NCBI GenBank assembly: GCA_036924085.1
Contig: JAVGWX010000019.1
Coordinates: 8,512,361-8,576,360 of the forward strand
Source of the DNA: Ariolimax columbianus
Taxonomy: Eukaryota > Mollusca > Gastropoda > Stylommatophora > Arionidae
Direction: 5' to 3'
Length of the DNA: 64,000 nucleotides
Part shown: positions 33,079 through 44,315 of the stretch, one piece after another
How positions within the stretch are numbered: the stretch's first letter is position 1
Layout: each line of letters opens with the position of its first letter
Translations under genes and position numbers: made by a program
Notes under the pieces: model-generated
What the model was told of the DNA's origin: nothing
Databases searched by the model: none
What the model saw: only the letters and a program-made list of their open reading frames with translations

Positions 33079-33845
33079 GTAAGTATGTTATAAAACATGG
33101 CTTTGATTCGTAGCAGATGTTGATCTACGTAATAACTACCACCAAATTAAGTCCAGGTGTCCACAGCAACAAAATATATAAAAATATGTGCTATAACCTA
33201 GCAGAAAGTGGACAGGCTGGCAGGGGTGAGGGGGGGGGGTGAGGGGTAAATGCAGTCGAGAGACAATGCCATCACATCTCAAAGCGCTAAACGGAAACTG
33301 TGGGCGATCAAATCCCACAAGTTTCAAGACACAACTGATAGTTATTTATACAAGACCAGAGAGCCTGCATTCTCAGTTATCTGCAATCGTCTCGACTGAT
33401 CGTTTCTTTATCAGTTCATGAACTTGCGAAGAATGACAACGCACTGAATAGGTTCTGTTCAGGCAAATCCAAATTAGCTTTGACGGAACATAAGCTGTAA
33501 CCTGATCGTTCAGTGATCACATCCTCTCATAACGTGTTTAACATGATCGCTCAGGGAGCACATCCTCTCAGAACGGGTGCACCACGGGCACCATAGGGGC
33601 GCATTCCCAACGTTCGGGCATCTTTGTTGTTCTACATCACAGCTCAGAGAAATTAGAAGTTAGCAGACTGTCAGAGACCAGCCTCATCACCAACTCCCGA
33701 AGTGCACTACAAGACCACAAGATTAGAAAGTTTAATAATTTGTAAATTGTTAGATAATAGAAGAAGATTTAAATGTAGGAATAATAACTTGCAGAAGTGT
33801 GTGTGGGAGTGTAAGATAATAGTCAGTGATGGGAGTATATCACAA
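33079..33845. other. Intronic interval
   Basis: It contains a short G-rich run (GAGGGGGGGGGGTGAGGGG at 33226-33245) and 'CACATCCTCTCA(T/G)AACG' twice (33520-33580). Nothing else recognised. Confidence 0.4.
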
Positions 33846-33849
33846 AAGA

Positions 33850-33930
33850 ACAAAAGGCTAGTTGTTAAGTGACACGGCTCACGACCAGAAGGTGCTGGGT
33901 TCGATCCCAATCACAGCACCGGCCGTGTTT
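33850..33930 (+). mobile_element. tRNA-headed SINE, copy 2
   Basis: AGGCTAGTTGTTAAGTGACA with CTCACGACCAGAAGGTGCTG and a canonical B box GGTTCGATCCC. It is the same family as 25012-25135; the A box has decayed. The body is short or truncated. Confidence 0.65.
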
Positions 33931-34019
33931 GTTTTTTTGTGCAGGAAAAAATATGACATGCACAGCCATTAAAATGTGTAGACTTATTCAGTTAAGAAGA
34001 AATGAGATATTTTTAATTA

Positions 34020-34405
34020 TTAGTCGACCTGTACTTCTACAGGGGCAGATGCCCATGTGCAGGTCCCGGCTCTGGTATGAGCTGGATGTAGCTGGGAAAG
34101 AAGTTGCCAGCTTAGCGGACTAGGCTTGAGTAGCTTAATACTCCAAATACTCTGCTGGTTTGGGACAAGCGCTTGCGGAGGGTGGTTAACCAATATGCCA
34201 GTCCATCTCAATAGACTCAAATACTAGAGCAAAGTAGACCCGCAGCCTGTTAGGCCCCATCTATGCTGCTTCAAACAAACCACTTAACCACGGCGGGTGT
34301 TATGCCATGTCACACAGTCGCTTCTTACAACATGATATATGTATGGCAGTGGTGTTATTCTTGTCCTTATCTTACACAAAGACCTGGCTGACTGCTCGGA
34401 CTCGG
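34020..34405 (-). mobile_element. SINE-like repeat, family X, copy 2 (uninterrupted)
   Basis: The reverse complement aligns with 1235-1674. Its end reads TAGAAGTACAGGTCGACTAA without the GAA insertion, showing the empty site corresponding to 1569-1656. Confidence 0.8.
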
Positions 34406-34579
34406 AATGCAATTGTTAAGCAAATAATAGTATTGTAGGAAATGTTCGGCTGTCTGTGCTGCTTTTCCCCATAGGTGATGGGGCCAGTTTGAATCAGACT
34501 AAATGAATGGAAAAGAGTAGGTAGGGAATGGCTTATTATTTCAGATGACAGGTAACATAGGGAAAGGCAACCTTAGGAA

Positions 34580-35215
34580 GAGAAGATATTATAGTGAATG
34601 GCTGATTTCAGAAGAGAAGATAAGGTAGTGAATGGCTGATTTCAGAAGAGAAGATGAGGTAGTGAATGGCTGATTTCAGAAGAGAAGATTAGGTAGTTAA
34701 TGGCTGATTTCAGAAGAGAAGATAAGGTAGTGAATGGCTAATTTCAGAAGAGAAGATAAGGTAGTGAATGGCTGATTTCAGAAGAGAAGATAAGGTAGTG
34801 AATGGCAGATTTCAGAAGAGAAGATAAGGTAGTGAATGGCTGATTTCAGAAGAGAAGATAAGGTAGTGAATGGCTGATTTCAGAAGAGAAGATGAGGTAG
34901 TGAATGGCTGATTTCAGAAGAGAAGATAAGGTAGTGCATTGCTGATTTCAGAAGAGAAGATGATGTAGTGAATGGCTGATTTCAGAAGAGAAGATTATGT
35001 ATTGAATGGCTGGTTTCAGAAGAGAAGATTAGGTAGTGAATGGCTAATTTCAGAAGAGAAGATAAGGTAGTGAATGGCTGATTTCAGAAGAGAAGATAAG
35101 GTAGTGCCTTGCAGATTTCAGAAGAGAAGATCAGGTAGGAATAGCTGATTTCAGAAGAGAAGATGAGGTAGGAATAGCTGATTTCAGAAGAGAAGATGAG
35201 GTAGGAATAGGCTGA
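34580..35215. repeat. 34-bp minisatellite, about 19 copies
   Basis: Unit ATTTCAGAAGAGAAGATAAG + GTAGTGAATGGCTG, highly homogeneous in the middle. The last units are shortened (GATGAGGTAGGAATAGCTG). Confidence 0.93.
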
Positions 35216-35599
35216 CTTCGGATGTTACACTTCAAAAAAGGACATGTTATGTTGTACAGTAAACTGGACATTACATAGCGTACATTAGATAAGTACTGAT
35301 GGAGAGTAAATAAATATAATATACAAGAAGATGTATTACAGTAAAGATGACTTCAACTGTTGAACAGTAAAGAGCGCCCGAGATGACTTACAGTAACAAT
35401 GAACAGTAGTGGTTGAACATCGTGGAGGACATCAGATGTCCGTCGCTCGCCAGTGTTAGGAAAGCTTCTTCTTCCGAGGCCAGATAAATGGAACACTTTG
35501 TACGTAACTAAACAACAGCTTACAAACACTTGCATATACCACTTTTTGGCATTGCGCCAAATGGCATTAACCCATAAACAACTAGATCAATAACCAACC

Positions 35600-35900
35600 A
35601 ACCAGCCATTGCTCGACTTGTTGATCAGCTCCGCTTACCCGCTCCAGGACCCAACTTCGTTTTTATTTCCTTCTGTCTCTGCCCAATGTGGACCAGGATG
35701 GCAAACGTTTCCCGTCTGTAGAATCGTAGGTGAAGTTTCTGAGTACGGTGAAGTCGGCCCACCGCCTTGGCGGTCTTCCTTGTGTTTTCCATCCTGTGTA
35801 TACCAGACCGCTGTCGCTGTGCTCCAATGGTCATCAGTTCTCCGGATAGCATGTAAATGTAATCAAACAATGAGATACAGTAAAGAGGACATGAACTGGT
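35600..35900 (-). pseudogene. Probable LINE C-terminal remnant in the duplicated block
   Basis: Minus-strand pieces such as AIRRTDDHWST and the GR/RW-rich continuation resemble the 'RW...GRP.RRW' end of LINE polyproteins. It is shared with 62110-62430. Only weakly supported; frames are broken. Confidence 0.35.
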
Positions 35901-36554
35901 GTACAAAAAAGAGGGCATGAGATGAGCTACAGTAAAACAGAACAATAATGTTGAACATTATAAGATGGCGTGAGATATGTGTTTTTTTTCTAAATTGGAC
36001 ATGATATGTTGTACAGTAAAAATAGGTAATAATCGACAATTCAGGGCACGACACTTCCCAGGTGCTAGGTCACCATGGCGTTAAGAAATGTTCAAGTTGC
36101 GCTTAACTTTACAAGATCAATGACTATTTACTAGCAACATTTTCTCCATCGCGTATATCCACCCCGTACCACCCCAACCCCCTCATATTTAAAGAGCACA
36201 CAATATAATATTTGTCTCCGCTTAACTTCTTCTCCTTTGTCCGACTACCAAAGTCATGTTACTCAACATCTAGGACATAGTTCAAATACTGAATAACTGA
36301 GACAGGGAAATATTACTTTTAAAGTAAACTTACATTTGTACATTTAGCATTTAGATTTTCGAGAGCAATTCACTCATACTATCCTGCACATTACACAAAC
36401 TTAGCAAAGAAGATTCCATCCAGTTCTATGTCCTGCTGCTGCTTGGTTTACTTCGCACCTAGATCATAAAAACAATTGTTAACTCCTGAGAAAGAAATTG
36501 TACGACTTGTCAGTTCATGTGGTAGTTAGAAACTATTTCGATCAGGCACAATAT

Positions 36555-36830
36555 ACTGACTAGAAGGTTGCATCACGGTCAGGCACAACATACTGACCAG
36601 AAGGTTGCGTCATGGTCAGGAACAACATATTACCAGAACGTCGCGTCGCGGTCAGGCACAACATACTGACCAGAAGGTTGCGTCACGATCAAGAACAACA
36701 TATTACCAGAACGTCGCGTCACGGTCAGGCACAACATACCGACCAGAACGTCGAGTCACGGTCAGGCACAACATACTGACCAGAACGTCCAGTCACGGCC
36801 AGGCACAATATGCCGAACAAGTCCACAATC
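36555..36830. repeat. Short minisatellite, period about 35-38 bp
   Basis: Unit GTCACGGTCAGGCACAACAT + ACTGACCAGAACGTCG, about 7 copies with indels; also present at 63115-63325. Confidence 0.8.
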
Positions 36831-37059
36831 TCTCTTCCGTGTAGCGTTCCCTGGAGACAACCTGTTTTCAGTACAGTCTGTTTGACAAGATGTGGATCGA
36901 CGTGATCCCAGTAGCAATAATCACCACTCAGATTAAGCCAAAAATAGCACAAGCGCTCCACCTTCATCAGCAAGCTCGGGATGGGAGGAAAGCTACTACA
37001 ACCCACCACTTGGAGAGTAAACAAATGCATTATGTGTATTAAATAACAGCAACACCAAT

Positions 37060-37505
37060 ATCAGCTGATGACCCAAATCATCGTGAGCCGTTGTAATCCC
37101 TTACTCAGACTAAGTACCTAGTGTCGTTCACTGTGAGCTTAGGTAATTATAATATTTATGCTGATTCATCTATCCATTTCCTACTTGGTTTCCCTCGAAC
37201 CTTGTAGCAAGTTCTTTTTGTTTAAATACGTTGTTGATCTGGTTGAATTCTCATGAGCTGACCAAGCCATGCTATCTTGTGTCTTGATATGTATTCAGGT
37301 CAAGGAATAGTACCCAGTACTCCTAATGGGATCATTTCTCATGTTATCTTTGTTAGTGACATCAATGGCTCTTCTAAGAGATTTAATTTTACACCTTGTT
37401 AATTGTACCTCTGTTGTGCCTTTAATAAGGATATAATCTGTCATTGAAGAAGAAAGTAGTTATAAATACAATGTTTATCAGTTGCAGTTTTGTGCCAAGC
37501 TGATG
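37060..37505 (-). pseudogene. Possible LINE 3' coding remnant
   Basis: The minus strand gives broken stretches with a KVRGKPSRKWID-like motif, as found near LINE C-termini. The same sequence is present at the window's right end (63600-64000). Weak evidence. Confidence 0.3.
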
Positions 37506-38210
37506 CTCGGAGGTCTAAGTAGTGGTTAGGGTTGATAAGCCACGTTATATGATGTTTTGATTCGAGTATAATCTTTATATCAAGCCATTCATTTATATAA
37601 ATAAAATGCTTTTCAATTGTATGTACCCTTAAGCTTGATTCACTTTGGTATTTTCATTATATGTATGTTACTTGAACATATTGGTTGGTCTTTGATGTGC
37701 TGACCTGCGCATTGCATCTTTCCCTGGCTACGTCAAGTATGCTCAGGTAAATTTGCAGCGTAAGTTCGTGCTTTCATTATTCTTGAGTCGTCTGCAAAGA
37801 ATAGTTCTTGCATTGATTTTGTTTCTTTTGTTGATATGTTCAGTTTTACTTCTGGTACAATTTAATGACTTATTTGTGTATTGTGGTCAGGTAAACATTG
37901 AGCAGCAGTGCTGAAAGCTCATATCCTTGCCGTACTGTATAACAGGAACGAGTTCATCAGATGTTCTTATTTCATGTGTATACATATTCGCACAGCACCA
38001 TCACTTTATAGAATACTTTTTCTTGTAGTCTCTATTCATATAATACAAAGGATGTCGTACATAACGGGGGGCGATTAATGACAAGTAACTTAAATCCATT
38101 CGGATTAATAGACGGCCCGCCATCTTCCTATCCATGCAGCTTACACGGCTTTGTAGTACAGTCAGTTGGGCAGTCATGAAGTATAATAACGACAAGAGGG
38201 TGGCTATGAC
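37506..38210. other. Intronic interval without recognised features
   Basis: AT-rich sequence, possibly further decayed antisense LINE (phrases such as 'GCTGAAAGCTCATATCCTTGCC' resemble antisense RT between motifs), but nothing firm. Confidence 0.3.
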
Positions 38211-38214
38211 TGAA

Positions 38215-38395
38215 TAACTGCATGTGACTGAGTTTAGACCAGGTGACTGAGTAAGTGCATGTGACTGAGGTTAGAGCAGGTGACTGAGTAACTGCATGTG
38301 ACTGAGTTTAGAGCAGGTGACTGAGTAACTGCATGTGACTGAGTTTAGACCAGGTGACTGAGTAACTGCATGGGACTGAGGTTAGACCAGGTGAC
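38215..38395. repeat. 37-bp minisatellite, about 5 copies
   Basis: Unit ACTGCATGTGACTGAGTTTA + GACCAGGTGACTGAGTA, ending about 70 bp before the next Ig exon's acceptor. Confidence 0.88.
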
Positions 38396-38462
38396 CTTAC
38401 AACACCCCTGTTCCCACACTCTTCAATGAGAACCAATTCTTTTGTCAATGTTTATTTTCCAG

Positions 38463-38753
38463 GTCCGATCAAAATAGATGAATTCACCATCAAGCCAAAA
38501 CAGACACGGAAAAGTACAATAAATACTGGTGATGATGTAAAAGTGAGATGTTCAGTCACCTGTTGTGCGGAAATTGTTATACTGACCATCTCTAAGGACA
38601 CGAACAACAAAAGTATGTATACGGCTTCAAATAACTCCATCGTCAAGAAACTACACAATATAACGTGTGGAGACATGGGACGTTACTACTGTAGGTCAGA
38701 GGATGAGCGAGGGAATAAACAAGAGAAAACTTTTGATCTGCTGCTAGATAGAT
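38463..38753 (+). CDS. Immunoglobulin-like domain exon 2
   Basis: Acceptor TTTATTTTCCAG ends at 38462 and donor GTAAGT begins at 38754. The exon is 291 nt (97 codons), open, phase 1-1. The translation has DDVKVRCSVTCCAEIVILTI and NITCGDMGRYYCRSEDERGN, giving the two canonical Ig Cys plus a Cys-Cys and another Cys that could form extra disulphides. The C-strand Trp is absent. It is followed at once by an array that multiplies its own splice donor (38754-39250). Confidence 0.85.
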
Positions 38754-39250
38754 GTAAGTAAAGTGTGAGTGATAGTTAATAGATGTAAGTAAAGTGTGAG
38801 TGATAGTTAATAGATGTAAGTAAAGTGTGAGTGATAGTTAATAGATGTAAGTAAAGTGTGAGTGATAGTTAATAGATGTAAGTAAAGTGTGAGTGATAGT
38901 TAATAGATGTAAGTAAAGTGTGAGTGATAGTTAATAGATGTAAGTAAAGTGTGAGTGATAGTTAATAGATGTAAGTAAAGTGTGAGTGATAGTTAATAGA
39001 TGTAAGTAAAGTGTGAGTGATGTTGATAGATGTAAGTAAAGTGTGAGTGATAGTTAATAGATGTAAGTAAAGTGTGAGTGATAGTTAATAGATGTAAGTA
39101 AAGTGTGAGTGATAGTTAATAGATGTAAGTAAAGTGTGAGGGGTTGTTGGCCGATGCAAGTAAAGTGTGATTGAAAGTTGATAGATGTAAGTAAAGTGTG
39201 AGTGATAGTTAATAGATGTAAGTAAAGTGTGAGTGATGTTGATAGATGTA
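38754..39250 (+). repeat. 31-bp minisatellite, about 15 copies, each carrying the exon's splice donor
   Basis: Unit GTAAGTAAAGTGTGAGTGAT + AGTTAATAGAT; GTAAGT starts at 38754, 38785, 38816 and so on. The repeat begins exactly at the exon-intron boundary, so every unit contains a match to the 5' splice-site consensus preceded by AGAT, as in the true junction. Translation past the first donor meets a stop (AAG TAA). Confidence 0.95.
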
Positions 39251-39739
39251 ATTAAATCTCGAGAGATTGATGTAGATGTAAGAATAAAAGGGAGGCGTGA
39301 AGGATAGTTGATATGTTTCAGTAAAGCGTGACCGGATGGTCGGCAGATATTAGTAAAGTATGGCAGATAGTTGACGGATGTTAGTACATGAGTAATGTTT
39401 GATGGATACGTTATATATGAATGTCAAAATGGGTCGGTTGTTGTTGAATACCAAACTTAAATGGTTTTGTAGTTTCTCATGTTAAATCCTAACTCACCTA
39501 CACGTTGGTTGACCCGTTATACCCAATAATCTGTGCTGAAGCAAGTTTTAATAGAAAATGATGTACATCATCAAACAAGATGCCATGCACCTCGTCAAAC
39601 CATTTTCTCCATGTAAGTCTAACAAATTATCGATATGGCGTGCGCTCTGTGACGTTCCTGCCGGAAGGCACAAGGAAGGGTTCTGAGCCACGACAGAATC
39701 TACCATCAGATAATGGAGGCCAACGGGGCCCAACTGGGC

Positions 39740-41035
39740 TTTCAACAACAAAATGTAAGATTTATTTCAGTAAGACATCAGTGTATGTTGAATACTATAA
39801 ATTCATCGACAGAAGTGAAAATATTTTCAGAATAGTTATTCAGAGTGTAAAAAAAGAGCGCAAGACGGAAGGCATTGTAACATTAAAACGGAATAACAAA
39901 ATTGTCATAATAACCAAGGCACACAAATACAGTTTCGGAATACAAAATAATCCATATCAAACAAAACCCTCCTTAACTGGGCTTTCTCAAATTATACTGC
40001 TCTAACGACACACCACTAAACATGGCAAGTATAGGTGTCCCCAACGGCTCCTTTCTAACCCAAGGAGACTTCAACTGCCATTCCAAATCTGGAGATATAG
40101 CCAATTAGCCAGAATGGGAGGCATGATATAAAAGTGGCTAGAGAACCACAACCTAACCAGATTAGGTGACCTTAACGACTCCCTAACTTGTCAACTCTAG
40201 AAATCGCATTGTAGCACTACCACAAATTTGGCTTTCTGCAGGCCGAACCAGGCAAGAATAACGAAAAAAGAATGAACTATGTACCATATTTGACCAACAC
40301 GCCACACAAGCCACATGGAAAGATTAGCGAAGAGAAACACATAGCAGAGTTTCTCCTATATCAACAAACCATACCACGATACAAAAAATCGAAAAAATTT
40401 AATCAAAGAGAAATTTAAGCTCAGAGTAAAATCTGGAAAGAAAATACCAATGAAATAAACGTCTATAGAAGAAAACAGGAGGAAGTGGAAACTAGCAACG
40501 ATTCAAATATCTGAGTGACAAATAACTATGCTAGAAGAGTCACGTGAACTATATACCGTCAAGCAAGCAGTTAATATATAGGCGAAATATTAGTAAATCA
40601 CTATGAAACTATGAACACAAGAGCCCTTCAAAAATAAATAACTAACACTAAAAGCATCAAACACAGTGCGCATGTATTAACAATTAATTTTATTATGGTA
40701 GAGCTAAAGATATCCCTATGGTATCTGACAGAAAAGAAATCACCAGGTCCGGATGGTATAACAAATGAAATACTCAAGCACCTTGGACATGCAGCAATAA
40801 ACAAACTGCTGCAGTATAATGCAATTAGTGTTGAATGCCAGGCATGTGCCGGAGTCACGGAGAAAGGCGCTAAAAAATCCATCATATAGAAAGTTAACAT
40901 GTTGCAAACCAATAGCTGTGTCCGTAAGACAATGGAGAGAATGTTCAACAGAATACTGGAATGTTCATAGAAATATAGAAACCTCTAACACCAGAACAAG
41001 TATTGTTTAGAGAGTGTAGGGGCAAAAAAAGGAAA
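39740..41035 (+). pseudogene. I-type LINE D: endonuclease and RT start (broken)
   Basis: Plus-strand pieces: TQGDFNCHSKSGDI (endonuclease GDFN.H, about 40065-40105), KKSPGPDGITNEILKHLGHA (RT start, about 40733), RTMERMFNRILE (about 40930) and the start of the PEQ-x-x-FR motif near 40995. It is heavily decayed. It appears to continue at 43545-44200 and 48312-50270, separated by later insertions. Confidence 0.6.
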
Positions 41036-41039
41036 TCGC

Positions 41040-43540
41040 ATACTTCTCCCAAATTATTTCTGTTTCTGTTTTTTAAGAATCGATGTCACTGCACTTCTGG
41101 CGTACCAATAGGTGCTCAGTCTTTCTAAGCAATTCCCTGTAGCGCGCTTGTTTACACTCTCCTGCGCCGTCCTCTCATGCGCCCCACTCCGCCCGAACCT
41201 CGCTTAATGTCGAAACTTTGCAGCCTGTGGATTGCTGATTCATCTATTGCGGTGTCGTCATCAAGCAGGCGGTCATTGATTGATTTCAAAATCTCACTTC
41301 TGTCTATCACCAATGTGCCCATGATGGGAGCCCGTGAAGACAAGATGTCAGCTCTTTCATTTTCTCTGAACCCCAGCATGAGCAAAACAGTAGATACAGG
41401 TCAACGCTTGGAGGTTTGAGACCTCAACAGCAGCTATCAACTCGTACCTAAGCCATCCCTTCTATACTTTCTGAAATATGGCTTGCCCGTCTGTCACGAT
41501 GACTGCCTTTGTTGTAGAAGTCTCAGATATCCATTTCAGTGCTGAGGTTACTGCTTCCATCTCCATTCTCATACTGGAGGTTGTTGACATGTATGCCCCA
41601 TTGCGCTCAGCAACGACCACTCCTCTCACTCTAGCCGAGAAACCCCAACCTGATGTCCCACTCAGCAACGACCTCCTCTCTGACTCTGGCCGAGAAACCC
41701 CAAGCTGATGTCCCACTCAGCAATGACCTCTCCTCTCACTCTGGCCGAGAATCCACAATCTGATGTCCCACTGCTCACGATTGATCCGTTGGTGTATATG
41801 ACAGTGTCACTCTCCTGTGTGTTCTCAGTTATCAGCTGATTTTCCTCGTTGCTCCGTTCTCTGCATTCCTTGCCTAAGGTTATAATGACTCTCTGGTACT
41901 CTATCATTCGATCACCAGTGTGGTCCCATTCTTCCCCATTGGCTATCGTCTCAACTGGAGTGACGTGTCCGATTGTTGTCTCAGCATGTGCCATACATGA
42001 CAATCCTCTCTTTATTCTTGATCCCTTGATGTCTGAGATACTACTGTGCAGGAGGGTGCCACGTGTCTGTGGTGACACGCATATAGGCTTTGACTTGTAC
42101 CAGTGTATGTCTTTATGTCAACGATAACAATCCCAACGTGTACCGCATCATCACAATCATGGTTCTCTAGTGCAGCCCAGAACCAGTCGTATACCTTCAT
42201 TCTGGATGCGTTCCAACTTTTCACACTGTGCTTTTGATAGTGTGAGGATGCCTAGTCCATAATCGATATACAGACAACACGACCTGACGAAATAGGATGA
42301 ACAGGAGGAGTTGTTCCAAGTCGGCAGCAGCGATGGTCTTGAGTGCCCTAACCCTCTCTTGCATCTATGTACGATGTGGTCTACGTGGCAGTTATAGGAA
42401 AGACTGGATCAAAAGTCGCTCCGAGGTATTTCAACTTGTCGTTCCTGTCAATCGAGTAACTATCAAAAGTGATGTTCAGCCTTTACTATGGAATTATTCA
42501 AAGCGCACCACATCATGCAGGACTTGTTCGGATTTATTTTGGAGCTTGAGGGGCAGCACCACTGTGAGATTCCTTGCAAGGTTTTCTGAACGTCTGTGAT
42601 CAACTCTTGCCAGTCTGAGCCAGTCCTGTACGTTAGAATGTCATCAGCAAGTGTCAACATTCGCCCTGTCCCTGTGGGTTGAATATTGACCACTTTTACT
42701 GTGTAAATGTTGAACAGCACCGGAGAGAGCGGAGAGCCTTGAGGCAGTCCTGGACATATTCGCCTTGGTTCTGATGTCCACGATCCCACACGTAGCGCAA
42801 CTGTTCTTTCCATCAAGGCAGCTGATATCCAACTAACCAGGCCACGGGTTTAAACCACACTGCTGCAGACAGGTAATTAAGGTCAAAAATCGAACGGTTG
42901 TATGCGTCTTCTAGATCGAGTGCCACATCGACCTTTTTTTTGCTTTGAATGAAACCCTTCTTACACATCATCGCGAATGTTCCAGCGTTAGCCCAGGTCT
43001 CCTTCGTTGTTCTATAGCTGCCACGCGTGTCGGATAGAATCTGTTTCCGTTCCAGGTAGGCCATTATTTTCCTGGCGACTATCTTCTCAAGCAATGTTCC
43101 ATGTACATTTTGTATGGTGATTATTCGATAGCTGCTGAGAAGCGTGGAGTCCTTACCAGGTTTAGGCAGTGGGCACAGATAGCTATAAAGCCAGTCCTCA
43201 GGCACAGATGACTTATCTATAGTGTGGTTGAACTCCTTTACCATATTTCCTATCTCTGTCTCATCCAACTGCTTAATGTGGCAATGCTGTACTCCATCAG
43301 GACCTGGGGCTGTGTTTTTGCTTGTACGTAGGCTATTTACGACCTCCACCTCGGTGATAAGGTCTACATAAGCCTGTCCCCTGATGGCTGCGTCTAAGAT
43401 CACTTTCCGAGTTTCCTGAAGTGCATCTTTGTCGTCTTTGTCTGTCTGGGCAACATATCGACTGAAAAAATTCAGACCCTTCTGTCCATGTCTTCAGGAG
43501 CCTTGCTGTGGTGTCTTGCATGTGTCAGAACTTCTGGAGG
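41040..43540 (-). pseudogene. I-type LINE E: RT and RNase H (broken)
   Basis: Minus strand: EVVNSLRTSKNTAPGPDGVQ, PEDWLYSYLCPLPKPGKDS, then VDVALDLEDAYN (RT palm, about 43300-42890), PGLPQGSPLSPVLFNIYTVK (about 42760), LTLADDILTYRTGSDW (catalytic box as LADD, about 42650), then RNase H with VIYTNGSIVSSGTSD (the DGS Asp replaced by Asn), MEMEAVTSALKWI and VIVTDGQAIF (42000-41470). The GFSARVRGEVIAE piece is present about three times. It lies antisense inside LINE D, whose frame resumes beyond it. Confidence 0.8.
41600..41770 (-). repeat. Triplicated RNase H segment, period about 60 bp
   Basis: 'CCCACTCAGCAACGACCTCC' / 'CACTCTGGCCGAGAAACCCC' recurs at about 41610, 41655 and 41710. The minus strand repeats SGTSGWGFSARVRGVVVAE of LINE E. 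Confidence 0.75.
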
Positions 43541-43544
43541 GTAT

Positions 43545-44200
43545 TATCATTACCCACACCTGTGATGAACTCCTCCCAAATTGTTAAAACAGCCTTCCGA
43601 GGAATGAACAATGTCTTTACCCTAAAAAAAGATTTCAAGAAAGAGTTTCACAATGTATGGAAGGAACGACTAAAGGCACAACTGGAAAGGAATAGTATCC
43701 AGGGCAACATAAGAATATTCATCAAGTCGTTCCTTGACAACAGGGACTCAAGAGTTGACATGACACGGATGGTTATAAAAATTGTTGAAAATCTTTTTGA
43801 AGTACTGTGTTCCTCAGAGCTCAGTTATGTCTTCCATTTTGTTCATCTTGTCTTTCAACGACCTCATCCACGTTCTAGAGAACTCAGCACCGCCTCCCAC
43901 CTTGCTCCTCGTGTTTATCAACGACCTTACCCACGTTATAGAGAACTCAGTACCACCTCCCTCCCTGCTCCTCGTGTTTATCAACTACCTCACCCACGTT
44001 CTAGAGAACTCAGTACCGCCTCCCACATTGCTTCTCGTGTTTATCAACTACCTCATCCACGTTCTAGAGAACTCAGTACCACCTCCCTCCTTGCTCCTCG
44101 TGTTTATCAACGACCTCACCCACGTTCTAGAGAACTCAGTACCGCCTCCCCCCTTGCTCCTCGTGTTTATCAACAACCTCACCCACAATATGCCATAATG
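43545..44200 (+). pseudogene. LINE D continued: RT palm with amplified motif
   Basis: Plus strand: LKKDFKKEFHNVWKERLKAQ corresponds to the DLEKAFDKVWKEGLK motif; IFIKSFLDNRDSRVDM follows; then VPQSSVMSSILFILSFNDLI corresponds to GVPQGSVLSPTLFLLFINDL. The 21-residue block TLLLVFINDLTHVLENSVPPP is then repeated. The sequence follows on from RT motifs at 41000, supporting a single LINE split by LINE E. Confidence 0.65.
43855..44190 (+). repeat. 63-bp minisatellite, about 5 copies, from RT motif 'LFINDLxxVLENS'
   Basis: Unit CAACGACCTCACCCACGTTC + TAGAGAACTCAGTACCGCCT + CCCACCTTGCTCCTCGTGTTTAT. The period is a multiple of 3, so frames stay open in several registers. Confidence 0.9.
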
Positions 44201-44315
44201 TGTACGGTCCGCTTTATGGTGTTGTGTGTAGAAGAACACAGGGAAAAAACATGAAACAAACTTGTAAAAGTTGATTAAGGTTGAGTTTAATCACAATTTT
44301 AAAATGGGTATGGTC
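44200..44315 (-). mobile_element. Penelope-like element, terminal part beyond the nested LINE
   Basis: Sequence between the end of LINE D's array and the target duplication at 44316. It continues, after removal of 44329-47230, into the Penelope-like sequence at 47231, so it belongs to the same insertion or its immediate flank. The exact left edge is not defined. Confidence 0.45.

Larger units (their letters stand above)
34226..37505. repeat. Duplicated block, copy 1 (about 3.3 kb)
   Basis: From AGAGCAAAGTAGACCCGCAG to GTTTATCAGTTGCAG this block is colinear and same-strand with 61310-64000. The copies differ by point changes and by array length: the 34-bp minisatellite has about 19 units here and 5 there. 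The left breakpoint is inside family X. It may be a segmental duplication or two copies of a large unclassified repeat. Confidence 0.9.

Noticed and set aside
39580..40005. A 141-codon frame as a host exon
   Set aside because: No convincing acceptor/donor pair with phase 1, and LINE D endonuclease sequence follows immediately; it is more likely part of the LINE 5' region.
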